The position numbers and the translations under genes are program-made. The notes below the pieces were generated by a model. It was not told the origin of the DNA and made no database searches. It saw nothing but the letters and a program-made list of their open reading frames with translations. This document shows positions 22,980 through 31,682 of a stretch of DNA of 48,815 nt, one piece after another; position 1 is the stretch's first letter, and each line of letters opens with the position of its first letter. The stretch is taken from contig JAZRWI010000013.1 of NCBI GenBank assembly GCA_045599645.1, positions 1-48,815 on the forward strand. Direction: 5' to 3'. Source of the DNA: RUG334 sp045599645 (GTDB lineage Bacteria > Muiribacteriota > Ozemobacteria > Ozemobacterales > Ozemobacteraceae).

Positions 22980-25900
22980 ATGAAAAAGACCATTTTTTTG
23001 CTTTTTCTTTGTTTATTTGCAACAGCTTTTTTGGTAGCTTGCGGTGGTGGCAGTGGCGATAGTGACATTTCATTAACTGGTGAATCTGGTATCCAACAAC
23101 CTAGAACTATATCCATTGCTAGTGTTTCATCTATTAAAACAAATGAAAAGAAACATATTGGTAATGATTCTGTAGCTACTCTAGATTTACCTGCTAATTC
23201 TGTTCCTGATTGTAGTAGTTATGACGTCAAAATGACTAAAACAGAATTACAGGGACTTGATTCGAATAGTCTCGATTATTTTAAGAAGAAAAATAAATTT
23301 GACTCTTCAGCAGAATTTCTTAGCCCGATTATAGGCATAGACATAGAAAAGTCTTCTAGGACAAATTTTAGAGGTAGTGTAACAGTAAATGATGATAATG
23401 GTTTTCAACTGTTAGAAGTTAGCGTTGTTACTGTTAGCTTGAATTCCTATGCCTTTGATTGGAACAATTACTTTTACTATTTAGCTTCAAAATCAAATGA
23501 AAAATCTGGATGGTCTTTTACTCCTCTTAAGGAAGAAAACTTTTCTGGTAAGTCTAAGAAACTTGAAATTAACACAACATCAGTATCAAAACAGTATGTT
23601 GTTTTGAGAATGCCGCAGTCAATTCATAATACTGATACTCAGACTGAAACCCAGACTCAGACCCAGACTCAGACTGAAACTCAGACCCAGACTCAGACTC
23701 AGACTCAAACTGAAACCGATGTTGATACTAGTCTAATTACTGAAATCAGCGTAATGGCTAAGCCTGAAGTTTTGATTGCATCTTCTGATACCAAGAGATT
23801 TGAAGAAAATATGCTTCTCACTGTTTGCGTTAAATACGAAGGAGAAAATCCATTCGCTTATTCTACGCCAACGGTAGATTTTATGGCATTCAGCCCATTT
23901 GAACTTGGTAATTCAATAAAATCAAATTCTAACAATAATATTTATAAATATACTTACAAAGGTTTGGTTTCACCTACTAGCGATATAGGGGGTAAAGCAA
24001 CCTTTGAAATAATAATTCCAACCAAAGGTATGGTTTTTGATCCTGATAAATACCCGTCTAATATTTTCTTGACAGCTAATTTCAGGTCTAAGACAAATAA
24101 GGAATATAAGAGCATGGAAACAGGTATTGGCTTTGTTTATAATGCTCCAACTCCCGTTATTTTGACAAAGACTATTGATGTTACTAAGTTGGATCCAACA
24201 GAAACTATGGATGTTGCAACTAATACAAGTGTAATATTGAAGTTCTCTGATGATATTATCTGGACTTCTTCTGCACGCCAGTATGTAACAATTTCAAGTG
24301 ATACAGAAGTATTAGACTGTGATTATATTTATAATTCTTCTGCTAAGTATCTTGTTATTACTCCAAAGAAGTCTTTGGCTTATTCACATTATTATGTAGT
24401 TGAAGTTAATGACGGTCTTTCATATGATGAAAATACTAAGTTTACTGGTGATACAAGATTTGCTTTTACTACAGCTGACAAGCCTGTAGACCCAGTAGGC
24501 CCGACAGATCCAACAAAGATTACTGTCGCTATGACCACACCAAAAGCAGATAATCCACGCATTGCGACTAATACAGTAATTGTTCTCACCTTCTCTGAAC
24601 CCATAACCTGGAAGGAAGGCGAGTCAAGCTCTTTGATAAATATACTTGATGAAGCTTCTGTAAAGGTAAATTGTATTTATACATATAATAGTTCAAATAA
24701 TCAGCTCATAATGATTCCGGAAAATCCTTTGAACTATAGCACGACTTACACTGTTGCGGTTGGTGAAGGTCTCAAAAATGAAGAAACAAATCTTATGGTT
24801 GTTTCCAATAGTTTCCAATTTACTACTGTGGCTAAGACTCAGGTTAAAGCAGCAATTAGTGCTGTTGCGAGCAGTGTTGTTAATGGCAGAATAGTTCTTA
24901 ATCCTGCATTTACTGTTTCATTTGTTAATGCTGTTAATTCTGTAACAGAGGCTGAAGCCGGCGTTAAAGTTAAACTTAATGAAATTGAAATAGCAAAAAT
25001 ATGTTCCTGGAATCCTGCAAAGGATAAAATGACAATTACTTTCAATTCTGCTTTGAATGTAAGTTCAACTTATAAGATTACTATGGCAGATAATATTATG
25101 GACGTTGAAGGAACAGCTATATTGCCATTTAATGATTACACCTTTATGACTCTCGCCACTGCTGAATCTGGTGACGGTTCAGCTGACAATCCATTCCTTA
25201 TCTATACTCCAGAACAGTTGGATAGCGTAAGAAACAATACTAGTGCTCATTACAAGGTTATGTGTGATATTGATATGACTGGTTATTTATCTCCAACCTG
25301 TACTGAAGAAGAAGGCTGGTTGCCAATACCTGGTTTATCTGGAACATTTGATGGCAATGGAAAAACTATTCATGGTTTTAAAATATATCGTTATTTAACA
25401 AATCAAGTTGGGCTATTTTCACAGGTTACTGGTAGTGTTAAAAATCTTATTATTGGTGATGATGTAAAAATCGTTGGTCTTAATAATGTTGGAGGGATAA
25501 CTGGTTTATTATTTGGTAATACTGTTATTAGCAATTGTGAAAACAATGCTTCCGTTTTTGCAATGCAGGCAAGAGCTGGAGGTATAGCTGGCTTAGTTGA
25601 TGATACGTATTCCTCTAGTATTGCTGGGAATATTACTAATTGCAGAAACAATGGTGAAGTTTATAGCTTAACTGGTTTTGCGTCAGGAATATGTAATAGT
25701 GATGGCGATCTGCGGTGCAGTTACAAACATTGCTGTAATTATGGTTATATTCATTGTGATGCTGGATATTGTTTTGGAATAGCTTATAATGCTTATTCAA
25801 TTACTTGTTGCTATAATGCTGGGGTAGTTGGTTCGGAAGAAAATAAGTCTGGAACTGGGGTTGGTATTGCTAGTGTTTTTATGAGTTCTTATAATACTGG

Positions 25901-26213
25901 TAAGGTTTACGGAACCGGTGTTACTAGCAGTGCGGCTCATAGCTGTTATGATGTTGGTGATAGCTCAGCACCAATAAATAATACTGATAACAAATACAAC
26001 TGTTTTGTTACCAGTACCACAAGAAGAAATGGCAATCCAGTAACGTCCATATCCTATAGAGACTGTAGTTATGTCTTAGAAAATGGTTATAAAGCAGAAA
26101 TAGAATCTAAGGAGTGGACTGGTGTATCAACTTGGAATGACACGTCTATTTGGGAACTTCATGACGATGCATTGCCGACTCTAGTAAACTGCGGTTATCA
26201 TCCATTAGAATAA
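22980..26213 (+). CDS. Large surface lipoprotein with Ig-like and GLUG repeats
   Basis: 1077 residues. A lipoprotein signal with lipobox LVAC (C21) is followed by CGGGSGDSD, a usual lipoprotein start. Near 217-245 is a Thr-Gln-Glu repeat encoded by CAGACT/CAGACC hexamers. Then come two or three SbsA-type Ig-like domains (about 390-730, pattern T.VILKFSDDI..., SY.HYYVVEV) and a C-terminal GLUG region (about 735-1000, SGTFDGNGKTIHGFKI, GLFSQVTGSVKNL). Such proteins are adhesins or polymer-binding surface proteins. AAGGAG supports the start. The gene is bracketed by the duplicated tex end and so looks acquired. Confidence 0.85.
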   Translation: MKKTIFLLFLCLFATAFLVACGGGSGDSDISLTGESGIQQPRTISIASVSSIKTNEKKHIGNDSVATLDLPANSVPDCSSYDVKMTKTELQGLDSNSLDYFKKKNKFDSSAEFLSPIIGIDIEKSSRTNFRGSVTVNDDNGFQLLEVSVVTVSLNSYAFDWNNYFYYLASKSNEKSGWSFTPLKEENFSGKSKKLEINTTSVSKQYVVLRMPQSIHNTDTQTETQTQTQTQTETQTQTQTQTQTETDVDTSLITEISVMAKPEVLIASSDTKRFEENMLLTVCVKYEGENPFAYSTPTVDFMAFSPFELGNSIKSNSNNNIYKYTYKGLVSPTSDIGGKATFEIIIPTKGMVFDPDKYPSNIFLTANFRSKTNKEYKSMETGIGFVYNAPTPVILTKTIDVTKLDPTETMDVATNTSVILKFSDDIIWTSSARQYVTISSDTEVLDCDYIYNSSAKYLVITPKKSLAYSHYYVVEVNDGLSYDENTKFTGDTRFAFTTADKPVDPVGPTDPTKITVAMTTPKADNPRIATNTVIVLTFSEPITWKEGESSSLINILDEASVKVNCIYTYNSSNNQLIMIPENPLNYSTTYTVAVGEGLKNEETNLMVVSNSFQFTTVAKTQVKAAISAVASSVVNGRIVLNPAFTVSFVNAVNSVTEAEAGVKVKLNEIEIAKICSWNPAKDKMTITFNSALNVSSTYKITMADNIMDVEGTAILPFNDYTFMTLATAESGDGSADNPFLIYTPEQLDSVRNNTSAHYKVMCDIDMTGYLSPTCTEEEGWLPIPGLSGTFDGNGKTIHGFKIYRYLTNQVGLFSQVTGSVKNLIIGDDVKIVGLNNVGGITGLLFGNTVISNCENNASVFAMQARAGGIAGLVDDTYSSSIAGNITNCRNNGEVYSLTGFASGICNSDGDLRCSYKHCCNYGYIHCDAGYCFGIAYNAYSITCCYNAGVVGSEENKSGTGVGIASVFMSSYNTGKVYGTGVTSSAAHSCYDVGDSSAPINNTDNKYNCFVTSTTRRNGNPVTSISYRDCSYVLENGYKAEIESKEWTGVSTWNDTSIWELHDDALPTLVNCGYHPLE

Positions 26214-26232
26214 AACTCTAGGCATTTTATTA

Positions 26233-26286
26233 AAAAGAATCGCTCTCAGCATGCGTTCCGAACGCAAACAGGTCGAAAAGTGGTAA
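26233..26286. repeat. 54-bp direct repeat, copy 2 (orphan tex 3' end)
   Basis: Perfect copy of 22606-22659, with no coding context; it begins 19 bases after the lipoprotein stop codon. Followed at once by a TIR-like AAGGCTGCCTCAAAA. Confidence 0.95.
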
Positions 26287-26298
26287 CATAAAAGGCTG

Positions 26299-26370
26299 CC
26301 TCAAAATACCCCCTTTTGTAAAGGGGGGTAGGGGGGATTTCTTCACCAAGCCCTTATTGACAACATTCAT
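26299..26370. repeat. GC-rich palindromic repeat (family B)
   Basis: CCCCCTTTTGTAAAGGGGGG, then GGGGGGATTTCTTCACCAAG and TTATTGACAACATTC. Inverse-complement match to 12601-12660. Confidence 0.75.
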
Positions 26371-26403
26371 TTATTGATAGCGTTGTTATGCATGCCACCC
26401 AGC

Positions 26404-26435
26404 AACGTCGCGCGATGGTTCGTGCGACGTTTTTT
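26404..26435 (+). terminator. Probable original tex terminator
   Basis: Perfect 8-bp stem AACGTCGC/GCGACGTT with a 12-nt loop and a T run. It now terminates the lipoprotein gene. The degraded partner copy at 22821 suggests it originally followed tex. Confidence 0.7.
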
Positions 26436-26545
26436 GTTTTAGTGTGAAAATGTGATATACTCATCAATAGAGGACTTGAGGGTATTGGCGATTTTGGCAT
26501 AACGATTGCTCATATACCCATAAAGTATCTTGGAGGTTATTGATT

Positions 26546-29146
26546 ATGGATATTAATAAAATGACAATGAAGTCTCAGGAAGCTCTGCAGACTGCTCAGA
26601 ATATTGCTGTCCAGCGCGGTCATCAGGAAATATCTACAGAACACATGATGGTTGCTCTTATAGCAAATGAAACAGATTTGATTCCTAGACTTTTTAATAA
26701 TATGAATATTCCTTTGTCTACAATAAAAGACAGAATAGATCAGATTCTTGCCTCACTTCCAAGAGTATCTGGTCCGGGGATGACACCAGATAAATTCTAT
26801 ATCAGCCAGGAATTATCACAGGTTCTTGTTAAAGCTGAAGAAGAAATGAAGTTCATGAAGGACGAATATCTTTCTGTTGAACATATTGTAATGGCCATTC
26901 TCAGTGGTGGTGCCTCTACCAAAATCGGTAAAATCTTTGCCGATATAGGCCTTACCAGAGATAGATTCTTAACTGCTCTGACTGCGGTAAGAGGGAATCA
27001 GAGAATTACTTCCGCTAATCCGGAGCAGACCTACGAAGCCTTGGAAAAATATGGCCGTGACCTTGTTCAGGCCGCAAAGGCCGGTAAGCTTGACCCGGTA
27101 ATCGGTCGTGATAATGAAATCAGACGTGTAATGCGCATTTTGTCCAGAAAGACAAAGAACAACCCGGTTCTTATCGGTGAACCAGGTGTTGGTAAGACAG
27201 CTATTGCAGAAGGTCTTGCACAGCGTATTCTACACGGTGACGTGCCTGAAAGCCTGAAGGATAAAACCATCTTTTCTCTTGATATGGGTGCTCTTATTGC
27301 TGGTGCCAAGTTCAGAGGCGAATTTGAAGAACGTCTCAAGGCTGTGTTGTCTGAAGTTAAGAATAGCGATGGCCGTATTCTTCTGTTTGTTGATGAATTA
27401 CATACAATCGTCGGGGCAGGTAAAACCGAAGGCTCCATGGACGCAGGTAATATGCTGAAGCCTATGCTGGCTCGCGGTGAACTGCACTGTATCGGTGCCA
27501 CGACACTTGATGAATATAGAAAATATATCGAAAAGGACGCCGCCCTTGAAAGACGTTTTCAGCCAGTTCTTGTAGAACAGCCGAACGTAGTTGATTCTAT
27601 TTCTATTCTCAGAGGCCTTAAGGAACGCTTTGAAGTATTCCACGGTGTTAAGATTCAGGATAGAGCACTTGTTGCAGCAGCAACACTTTCTGATAGATAT
27701 ATTTCTGACCGTTTCCTTCCGGATAAGGCTATTGACCTTATTGACGAAGCCTGTGCAATGATCAGAACAGATATCGAATCAATGCCGGCCGAACTTGATG
27801 AAGTAACCCGCCGCATTATGCAGCTTCAGATTGAAGAAGCCGCTTTGGTTAAGGAAAAGGATGCTCAGAGTATGAGTCGTCTTGAAACCTTGCGTAAGGA
27901 ATTAGCAGACCTTAATACCCGTGGCGACGCAATGAAAGCCCAGTGGGAAAGCGAACGCAACGTTATTAAGAAGGTTCAGGCCCAGAGAGAGCTTATTGAA
28001 AAGCTCAACCATGATGCTGCTGAAGCAGAACGCGCTTATGACCTGAATAAAGCTGCTGAATTGAAGCACGGCCGTTTGCCTGAAGCCCAGAAGCAGTTGA
28101 AGGCCATGGAAGAAGAGCTCAAGGAAAAGCAGAAAACCGGTAAGCTTGTTAGAGAAGAAGTTACTGAAGAAGAAATAGCTGATATCGTCAGCCGCTGGAC
28201 AGGTATTCCTGTTAGCAAGCTGATGGAAGGCGAAAGAGAAAAGCTTCTTCGTTTGAGCAACCAGCTTCACAAACGAGTAATCGGCCAGGATGAAGCAGTT
28301 AATCTGGTATCTGATGCTGTAATTCGCTCTAGAGCAGGCATTAATGATCCGAACAGACCTATTGGTTCATTCATATTCTTAGGCCCGACAGGCGTTGGTA
28401 AGACAGAACTGGCCAAGGCATTGGCTCAGTCACTCTTCGACTCAGAAGAAAATATTGTTCGTATCGATATGAGTGAATACATGGAAAAATTCGCTGTATC
28501 ACGCCTTATCGGAGCTCCTCCAGGATATGTAGGCTATGAAGAAGGTGGCCAGCTTACTGAAGCAGTTAGAAGAAAGCCTTATTCTGTAGTTCTTTTCGAT
28601 GAAATAGAAAAGGCTCATCCAGACGTATTCAACCTGCTTCTCCAGCTTCTTGACGATGGCAGACTCACTGATTCTCAGGGCAGAACCGTTGATTTCAGAA
28701 ATGTTGTTGTTATCATGACAAGCAATCTGGGTGCCCAGACCTTGCTTGAAAGCCTCAATGACAAAAATGAAATCACTGATGCTGCTAGAGAAAGGGTTAT
28801 GTCAGAAGTTAAGAGATTCTTCAAGCCAGAATTCTTTAACCGTGTAGATGATGTAATCCTGTTCTCTCCATTACAAAAGACTGAATTGAACAGCATTATT
28901 GATTTGCAGCTTGCCGAAATCCAAAAGCGCCTCAACGAACATCAGATTACTCTGAAGGTTTCAGAAGAAGCCAGACAGTGGCTAATAGACGCTGGCTACA
29001 GCCCAATATATGGAGCAAGACCTTTGAAGAGACTTATACAGAAGGAGCTTGAAACACTTCTTGCTAAAGCTCTCATCGGAGGTAGCATCTGCGACTCTTC
29101 TACTGTTACAGTAGTTGTTGAAAACGGTAATCTTGCTCTTAAATAA
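26546..29146 (+). CDS. clpB: ATP-dependent disaggregase ClpB
   Basis: 866 residues from the ATG at 26546, chosen because GGAGG lies 9 nt upstream; an in-frame TTG at 26540 is too close to it. Order: Clp_N repeats (1-145), AAA-1 with Walker A GEPGVGKT and Walker B VDELHT, the long coiled-coil middle domain (about 410-520) that distinguishes ClpB from ClpA/C, AAA-2 with GPTGVGKTELAK and LFDEIEKAHPDV, and the C-terminal D2-small domain (GARPLKRLIQ). It works with DnaK to rescue aggregated proteins. No CIRCE operator was seen upstream. Confidence 0.97.
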   Translation: MDINKMTMKSQEALQTAQNIAVQRGHQEISTEHMMVALIANETDLIPRLFNNMNIPLSTIKDRIDQILASLPRVSGPGMTPDKFYISQELSQVLVKAEEEMKFMKDEYLSVEHIVMAILSGGASTKIGKIFADIGLTRDRFLTALTAVRGNQRITSANPEQTYEALEKYGRDLVQAAKAGKLDPVIGRDNEIRRVMRILSRKTKNNPVLIGEPGVGKTAIAEGLAQRILHGDVPESLKDKTIFSLDMGALIAGAKFRGEFEERLKAVLSEVKNSDGRILLFVDELHTIVGAGKTEGSMDAGNMLKPMLARGELHCIGATTLDEYRKYIEKDAALERRFQPVLVEQPNVVDSISILRGLKERFEVFHGVKIQDRALVAAATLSDRYISDRFLPDKAIDLIDEACAMIRTDIESMPAELDEVTRRIMQLQIEEAALVKEKDAQSMSRLETLRKELADLNTRGDAMKAQWESERNVIKKVQAQRELIEKLNHDAAEAERAYDLNKAAELKHGRLPEAQKQLKAMEEELKEKQKTGKLVREEVTEEEIADIVSRWTGIPVSKLMEGEREKLLRLSNQLHKRVIGQDEAVNLVSDAVIRSRAGINDPNRPIGSFIFLGPTGVGKTELAKALAQSLFDSEENIVRIDMSEYMEKFAVSRLIGAPPGYVGYEEGGQLTEAVRRKPYSVVLFDEIEKAHPDVFNLLLQLLDDGRLTDSQGRTVDFRNVVVIMTSNLGAQTLLESLNDKNEITDAARERVMSEVKRFFKPEFFNRVDDVILFSPLQKTELNSIIDLQLAEIQKRLNEHQITLKVSEEARQWLIDAGYSPIYGARPLKRLIQKELETLLAKALIGGSICDSSTVTVVVENGNLALK

Positions 29147-29157
29147 AATAAACAGGG

Positions 29158-29649
29158 TTACTTCTTAACCCAGTTATCAACCATAACGGCGGCCTTGTGC
29201 AAAGGGCTGCCGTTTTTTATATATCCGGCCTTTAATGCTGATTCTAGCCATTCTTCTTTTATATCCAGAACAAACTTAGCGTTTTTCTTGCCAGCCACAA
29301 CCTTGCCAGCGATTCCTGCAAAGCCAGTAGGAATCGTAGCGATAACCTGATCAAAGCTACCAGGGACAGCGGCACCGACTTTGATGGCTTTCCACATGAA
29401 GGAAATGCCGTGAAGAACGTAGGCCCATTCCCCACTGCCTGCGAAAGCGTCCTGGTCTATGGCAAAAAACTGAAGGCCGTCTTCGGCAGGGGCGACGTCA
29501 TTAGCACCTTTGCTGGCAACCACACAAACCTTATGACCTTGTTTTACAAGCTCATTGATAGATTCTTTTACCCTGTAGTTTTTGTCTGAGCCTGAAAAAT
29601 AGTTCTGGGTGATTACTAAGATATTCATTGGGTTACCAGTTGATGACAT
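29158..29649 (-). CDS. Single-domain GT4-like glycosyltransferase (N-terminal half only)
   Basis: 163 residues matching only the N-terminal Rossmann domain of GT4 glycosyltransferases: MNILVITQNYFSGSDKNYRV.ESINELVKQGHKVCVV and DQVIATIPTGFAGIAG. A complete GT4 enzyme needs a second, nucleotide-sugar-binding domain, absent here. The upstream ATG (29649) is backed by GGAGG 9 nt before it, located inside the heparinase gene, with a 17-nt overlap; MNILVI at 29628 is the alternative. The gene ends 11 nt from the clpB stop (convergent). It may be a truncated relic or a partner needing a second subunit. Confidence 0.7.
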   Translation of the reverse strand: MSSTGNPMNILVITQNYFSGSDKNYRVKESINELVKQGHKVCVVASKGANDVAPAEDGLQFFAIDQDAFAGSGEWAYVLHGISFMWKAIKVGAAVPGSFDQVIATIPTGFAGIAGKVVAGKKNAKFVLDIKEEWLESALKAGYIKNGSPLHKAAVMVDNWVKK

Positions 29650-31318
29650 AATTAAGCGCCTCCGCGTCTTTGTTGCTTAAAATCAGAACCTTGGCACCAA
29701 CAGCTTTTCCGATTTCAGGAAAACTGATGTAGTCGTCGATGCGCAGGTTGCCTTCTGTGATTATACTAAATTTTGTGCCGTTAGTCATTTGGCAGCGGGC
29801 AAGAGTAGGGCTGTCGTCGCTTAGACATATCTCTACCTCTGTTTCTGGTGCCAGATGAATCAAGCTGATAAAGTTACCGCTCATTCGCTTCTTCTGCACT
29901 TTATCGTTAATTTCGATTTTATTCGGGGAAAATGCGACCGATCTTGTCAGCTTCTGCGAGAACTGGTCTTCTATTTCCACTTCCAGCTTGTTTGTTGCTT
30001 CATCAAAGCTTCTTCTGATAATTCTTGCTCTTTTACCGAAAGAATAGTCACCCCAAATGTCTGACTGATTCTGGTGTTGAACCATCGGAAGATTGTGGCC
30101 TTCAGTTTCTCGGCTCATCTGACGAAGTGTTTCATTGTCAAAATCACTGCAACCAGTATCAATAATGCAGCGATTGTTGTTTATTGATAGCTCATAAGAA
30201 AGAATATCGCAGTGATTGTGCCCTGGTTGAAAGGCTGGGGCTGGTTCTCCGCAGTTTAAAACAAATGAAAAATCTTCTTTGTGATTTATGAAGTATCCAG
30301 AGGTTTCTAATAATTGAGGCTTAGCAGCTTTATCTGGAGCAATGCCTGCTATTTTCGCGCTGTCACCGAACTGAGCTATGAAGCCGTCTTGCATGGTTAT
30401 TTTCTGAAGCCATCTGTGGGCTTCCTCTATTTTTGCATCACAAAGTTTAACAAGTTTCTTTAGCTTCTTTATAAGCTGTGGTAGCAGAAAACTTTTTTGA
30501 CTAAGATTCAGAGCAAATTCTCTTATATCAGATAATGCTTCAGTCATTTTTATATGAAGCATTGGAACTCTTTCGAAATAGGCACCGTCAGACAAAAACT
30601 GCCTGTTTATCTGCTTTATGGCTTCTTTTGTTATTTCTTCCAGCTGGAATTCCAGTTCGTTGTTGAAATATTGACTTGAACAGACCATTTGTGTGCAGCC
30701 AGCCAAAAAGCCTCGGAGATTTTCTAAAAGATGGTTGGAAGGGCAGTGAAGTTCAAGGTCTACATAAAGACGTTTAAGTTGAATGCTTATGGCAGGCTTC
30801 AAAACAGAGCATACTTCAGGGGATACATCATTGGAATTTAACCATTTAACCCAGGCGGTAAGTCTTTTTGAAAGTGTGTAAGGCTCCCAGGCAGGATAAT
30901 GCTCGTTTTTGTGCTTGGTAATCCAGTCTAGAATCAGGAAAGAAACCAGCTTTACAGATAGCTTGTTATACGGTTCTTCGTTTATCCATTCAAAGGAATT
31001 CAGTTTTTCAAGCCAGTGTTTCCCAAACTCTGTGCTAAATTCCTGATTTTTCCATTGCATATCTTCCAGTTGAAACCTATGAGATTTGCCAAAGAACGAT
31101 AATTCCAGCTCTTTCTGGGGAAGAAGATTAGTTTTAACACTTTCTGCTAATATGGCAGCATGTGAGGCATCAATAATATTCAGATTCTTGCGCCTGTGTG
31201 AAAAGATTAGTCTCCTGCAGACATTTATCAGTCCAAGATGCTTAAGACTATAATAGTATCTGAAAAGATTCAGGTATATTTCACGAGTAGAGTGCAGCAT
31301 TGAAGATACTCTTTTCAC
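29633..31318 (-). CDS. Heparinase II/III-like polysaccharide lyase family protein
   Basis: 561 residues. The N-terminal (alpha/alpha) toroid spans about 70-330 (HYPAWEPYTLSKRLTAWVKWL, NHLLENLRGFLAGC, DGAYFERVPMLHIKM). The beta-sheet heparinase II/III domain (about 340-540) has PGHNHCDILSYELS and CIIDTGC. No signal peptide is visible. Such proteins occur in capsule and exopolysaccharide clusters and are thought to act on uronate-containing polymers. It is coupled to the GT4-like gene, consistent with a polysaccharide role. Confidence 0.82.
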   Translation of the reverse strand: MKRVSSMLHSTREIYLNLFRYYYSLKHLGLINVCRRLIFSHRRKNLNIIDASHAAILAESVKTNLLPQKELELSFFGKSHRFQLEDMQWKNQEFSTEFGKHWLEKLNSFEWINEEPYNKLSVKLVSFLILDWITKHKNEHYPAWEPYTLSKRLTAWVKWLNSNDVSPEVCSVLKPAISIQLKRLYVDLELHCPSNHLLENLRGFLAGCTQMVCSSQYFNNELEFQLEEITKEAIKQINRQFLSDGAYFERVPMLHIKMTEALSDIREFALNLSQKSFLLPQLIKKLKKLVKLCDAKIEEAHRWLQKITMQDGFIAQFGDSAKIAGIAPDKAAKPQLLETSGYFINHKEDFSFVLNCGEPAPAFQPGHNHCDILSYELSINNNRCIIDTGCSDFDNETLRQMSRETEGHNLPMVQHQNQSDIWGDYSFGKRARIIRRSFDEATNKLEVEIEDQFSQKLTRSVAFSPNKIEINDKVQKKRMSGNFISLIHLAPETEVEICLSDDSPTLARCQMTNGTKFSIITEGNLRIDDYISFPEIGKAVGAKVLILSNKDAEALNYVINW

Positions 31319-31330
31319 CCCTTTTGTTTA

Positions 31331-31555
31331 AGTGACTGTCTGAATACTCGATTTTATGCATTCAAAACAAGTTCCTTCTAAAATCAAAACCCTCCCTACC
31401 CTCCCTTAAAAAGGCTGTCTGAATACTCGATTTTATGCATTCAAAACAAGTTTCTTCTAAAATCAAAACCCTCCCTACCCTCCCTTGAAAAGGGAGGTTT
31501 TTAGGAGTCTACTGTACATCGGGATTTTACAAATTTCTAGTTTTGGGACAGCCTC
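31331..31555 (-). mobile_element. MITE-like element: one half copy and one full copy
   Basis: Half copy 31331-31410, ending CCCTCCCTTAAA, then a full 145-bp copy 31411-31555 from AAGGCTGTC to GACAGCCTC, both on the minus orientation relative to 38123-38416. The same half-plus-full order occurs at 40873-41097. Confidence 0.85.
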
Positions 31556-31578
31556 TGTTAAAGGGGTTGGTTTGCTTA

Positions 31579-31670
31579 CCCCCTTTGTTAAAGTGACTGA
31601 CCTAATTACCCCCTTTGTTAAAGTGACTGACCTAATAACCCCCTTTGTTAAAGGGGGCAGGGGGGATTTC
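31579..31670. repeat. 30-bp tandem repeat with palindromic CCCCCTTTGTTAAAG
   Basis: CCCTTTGTTAAAG recurs at 31581, 31611 and 31641 with spacer TGACTGACCTAAT. The third copy completes as AAAGGGGGCAGGGGGGATTTC, the family B end. The gap 31319-31682 holds only this and the MITE copies. Confidence 0.8.
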
Positions 31671-31682
31671 TCCTTCACCCCA

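Noticed and set aside
22606..26286. Classical integrative element with its own integrase
   Set aside because: The interval holds only one lipoprotein gene and repeats; no recombinase is encoded, so an autonomous element is not supported.
26540..26545. TTG start for clpB
   Set aside because: Only 3 nt from the GGAGG; the ATG at 26546 has ideal spacing.
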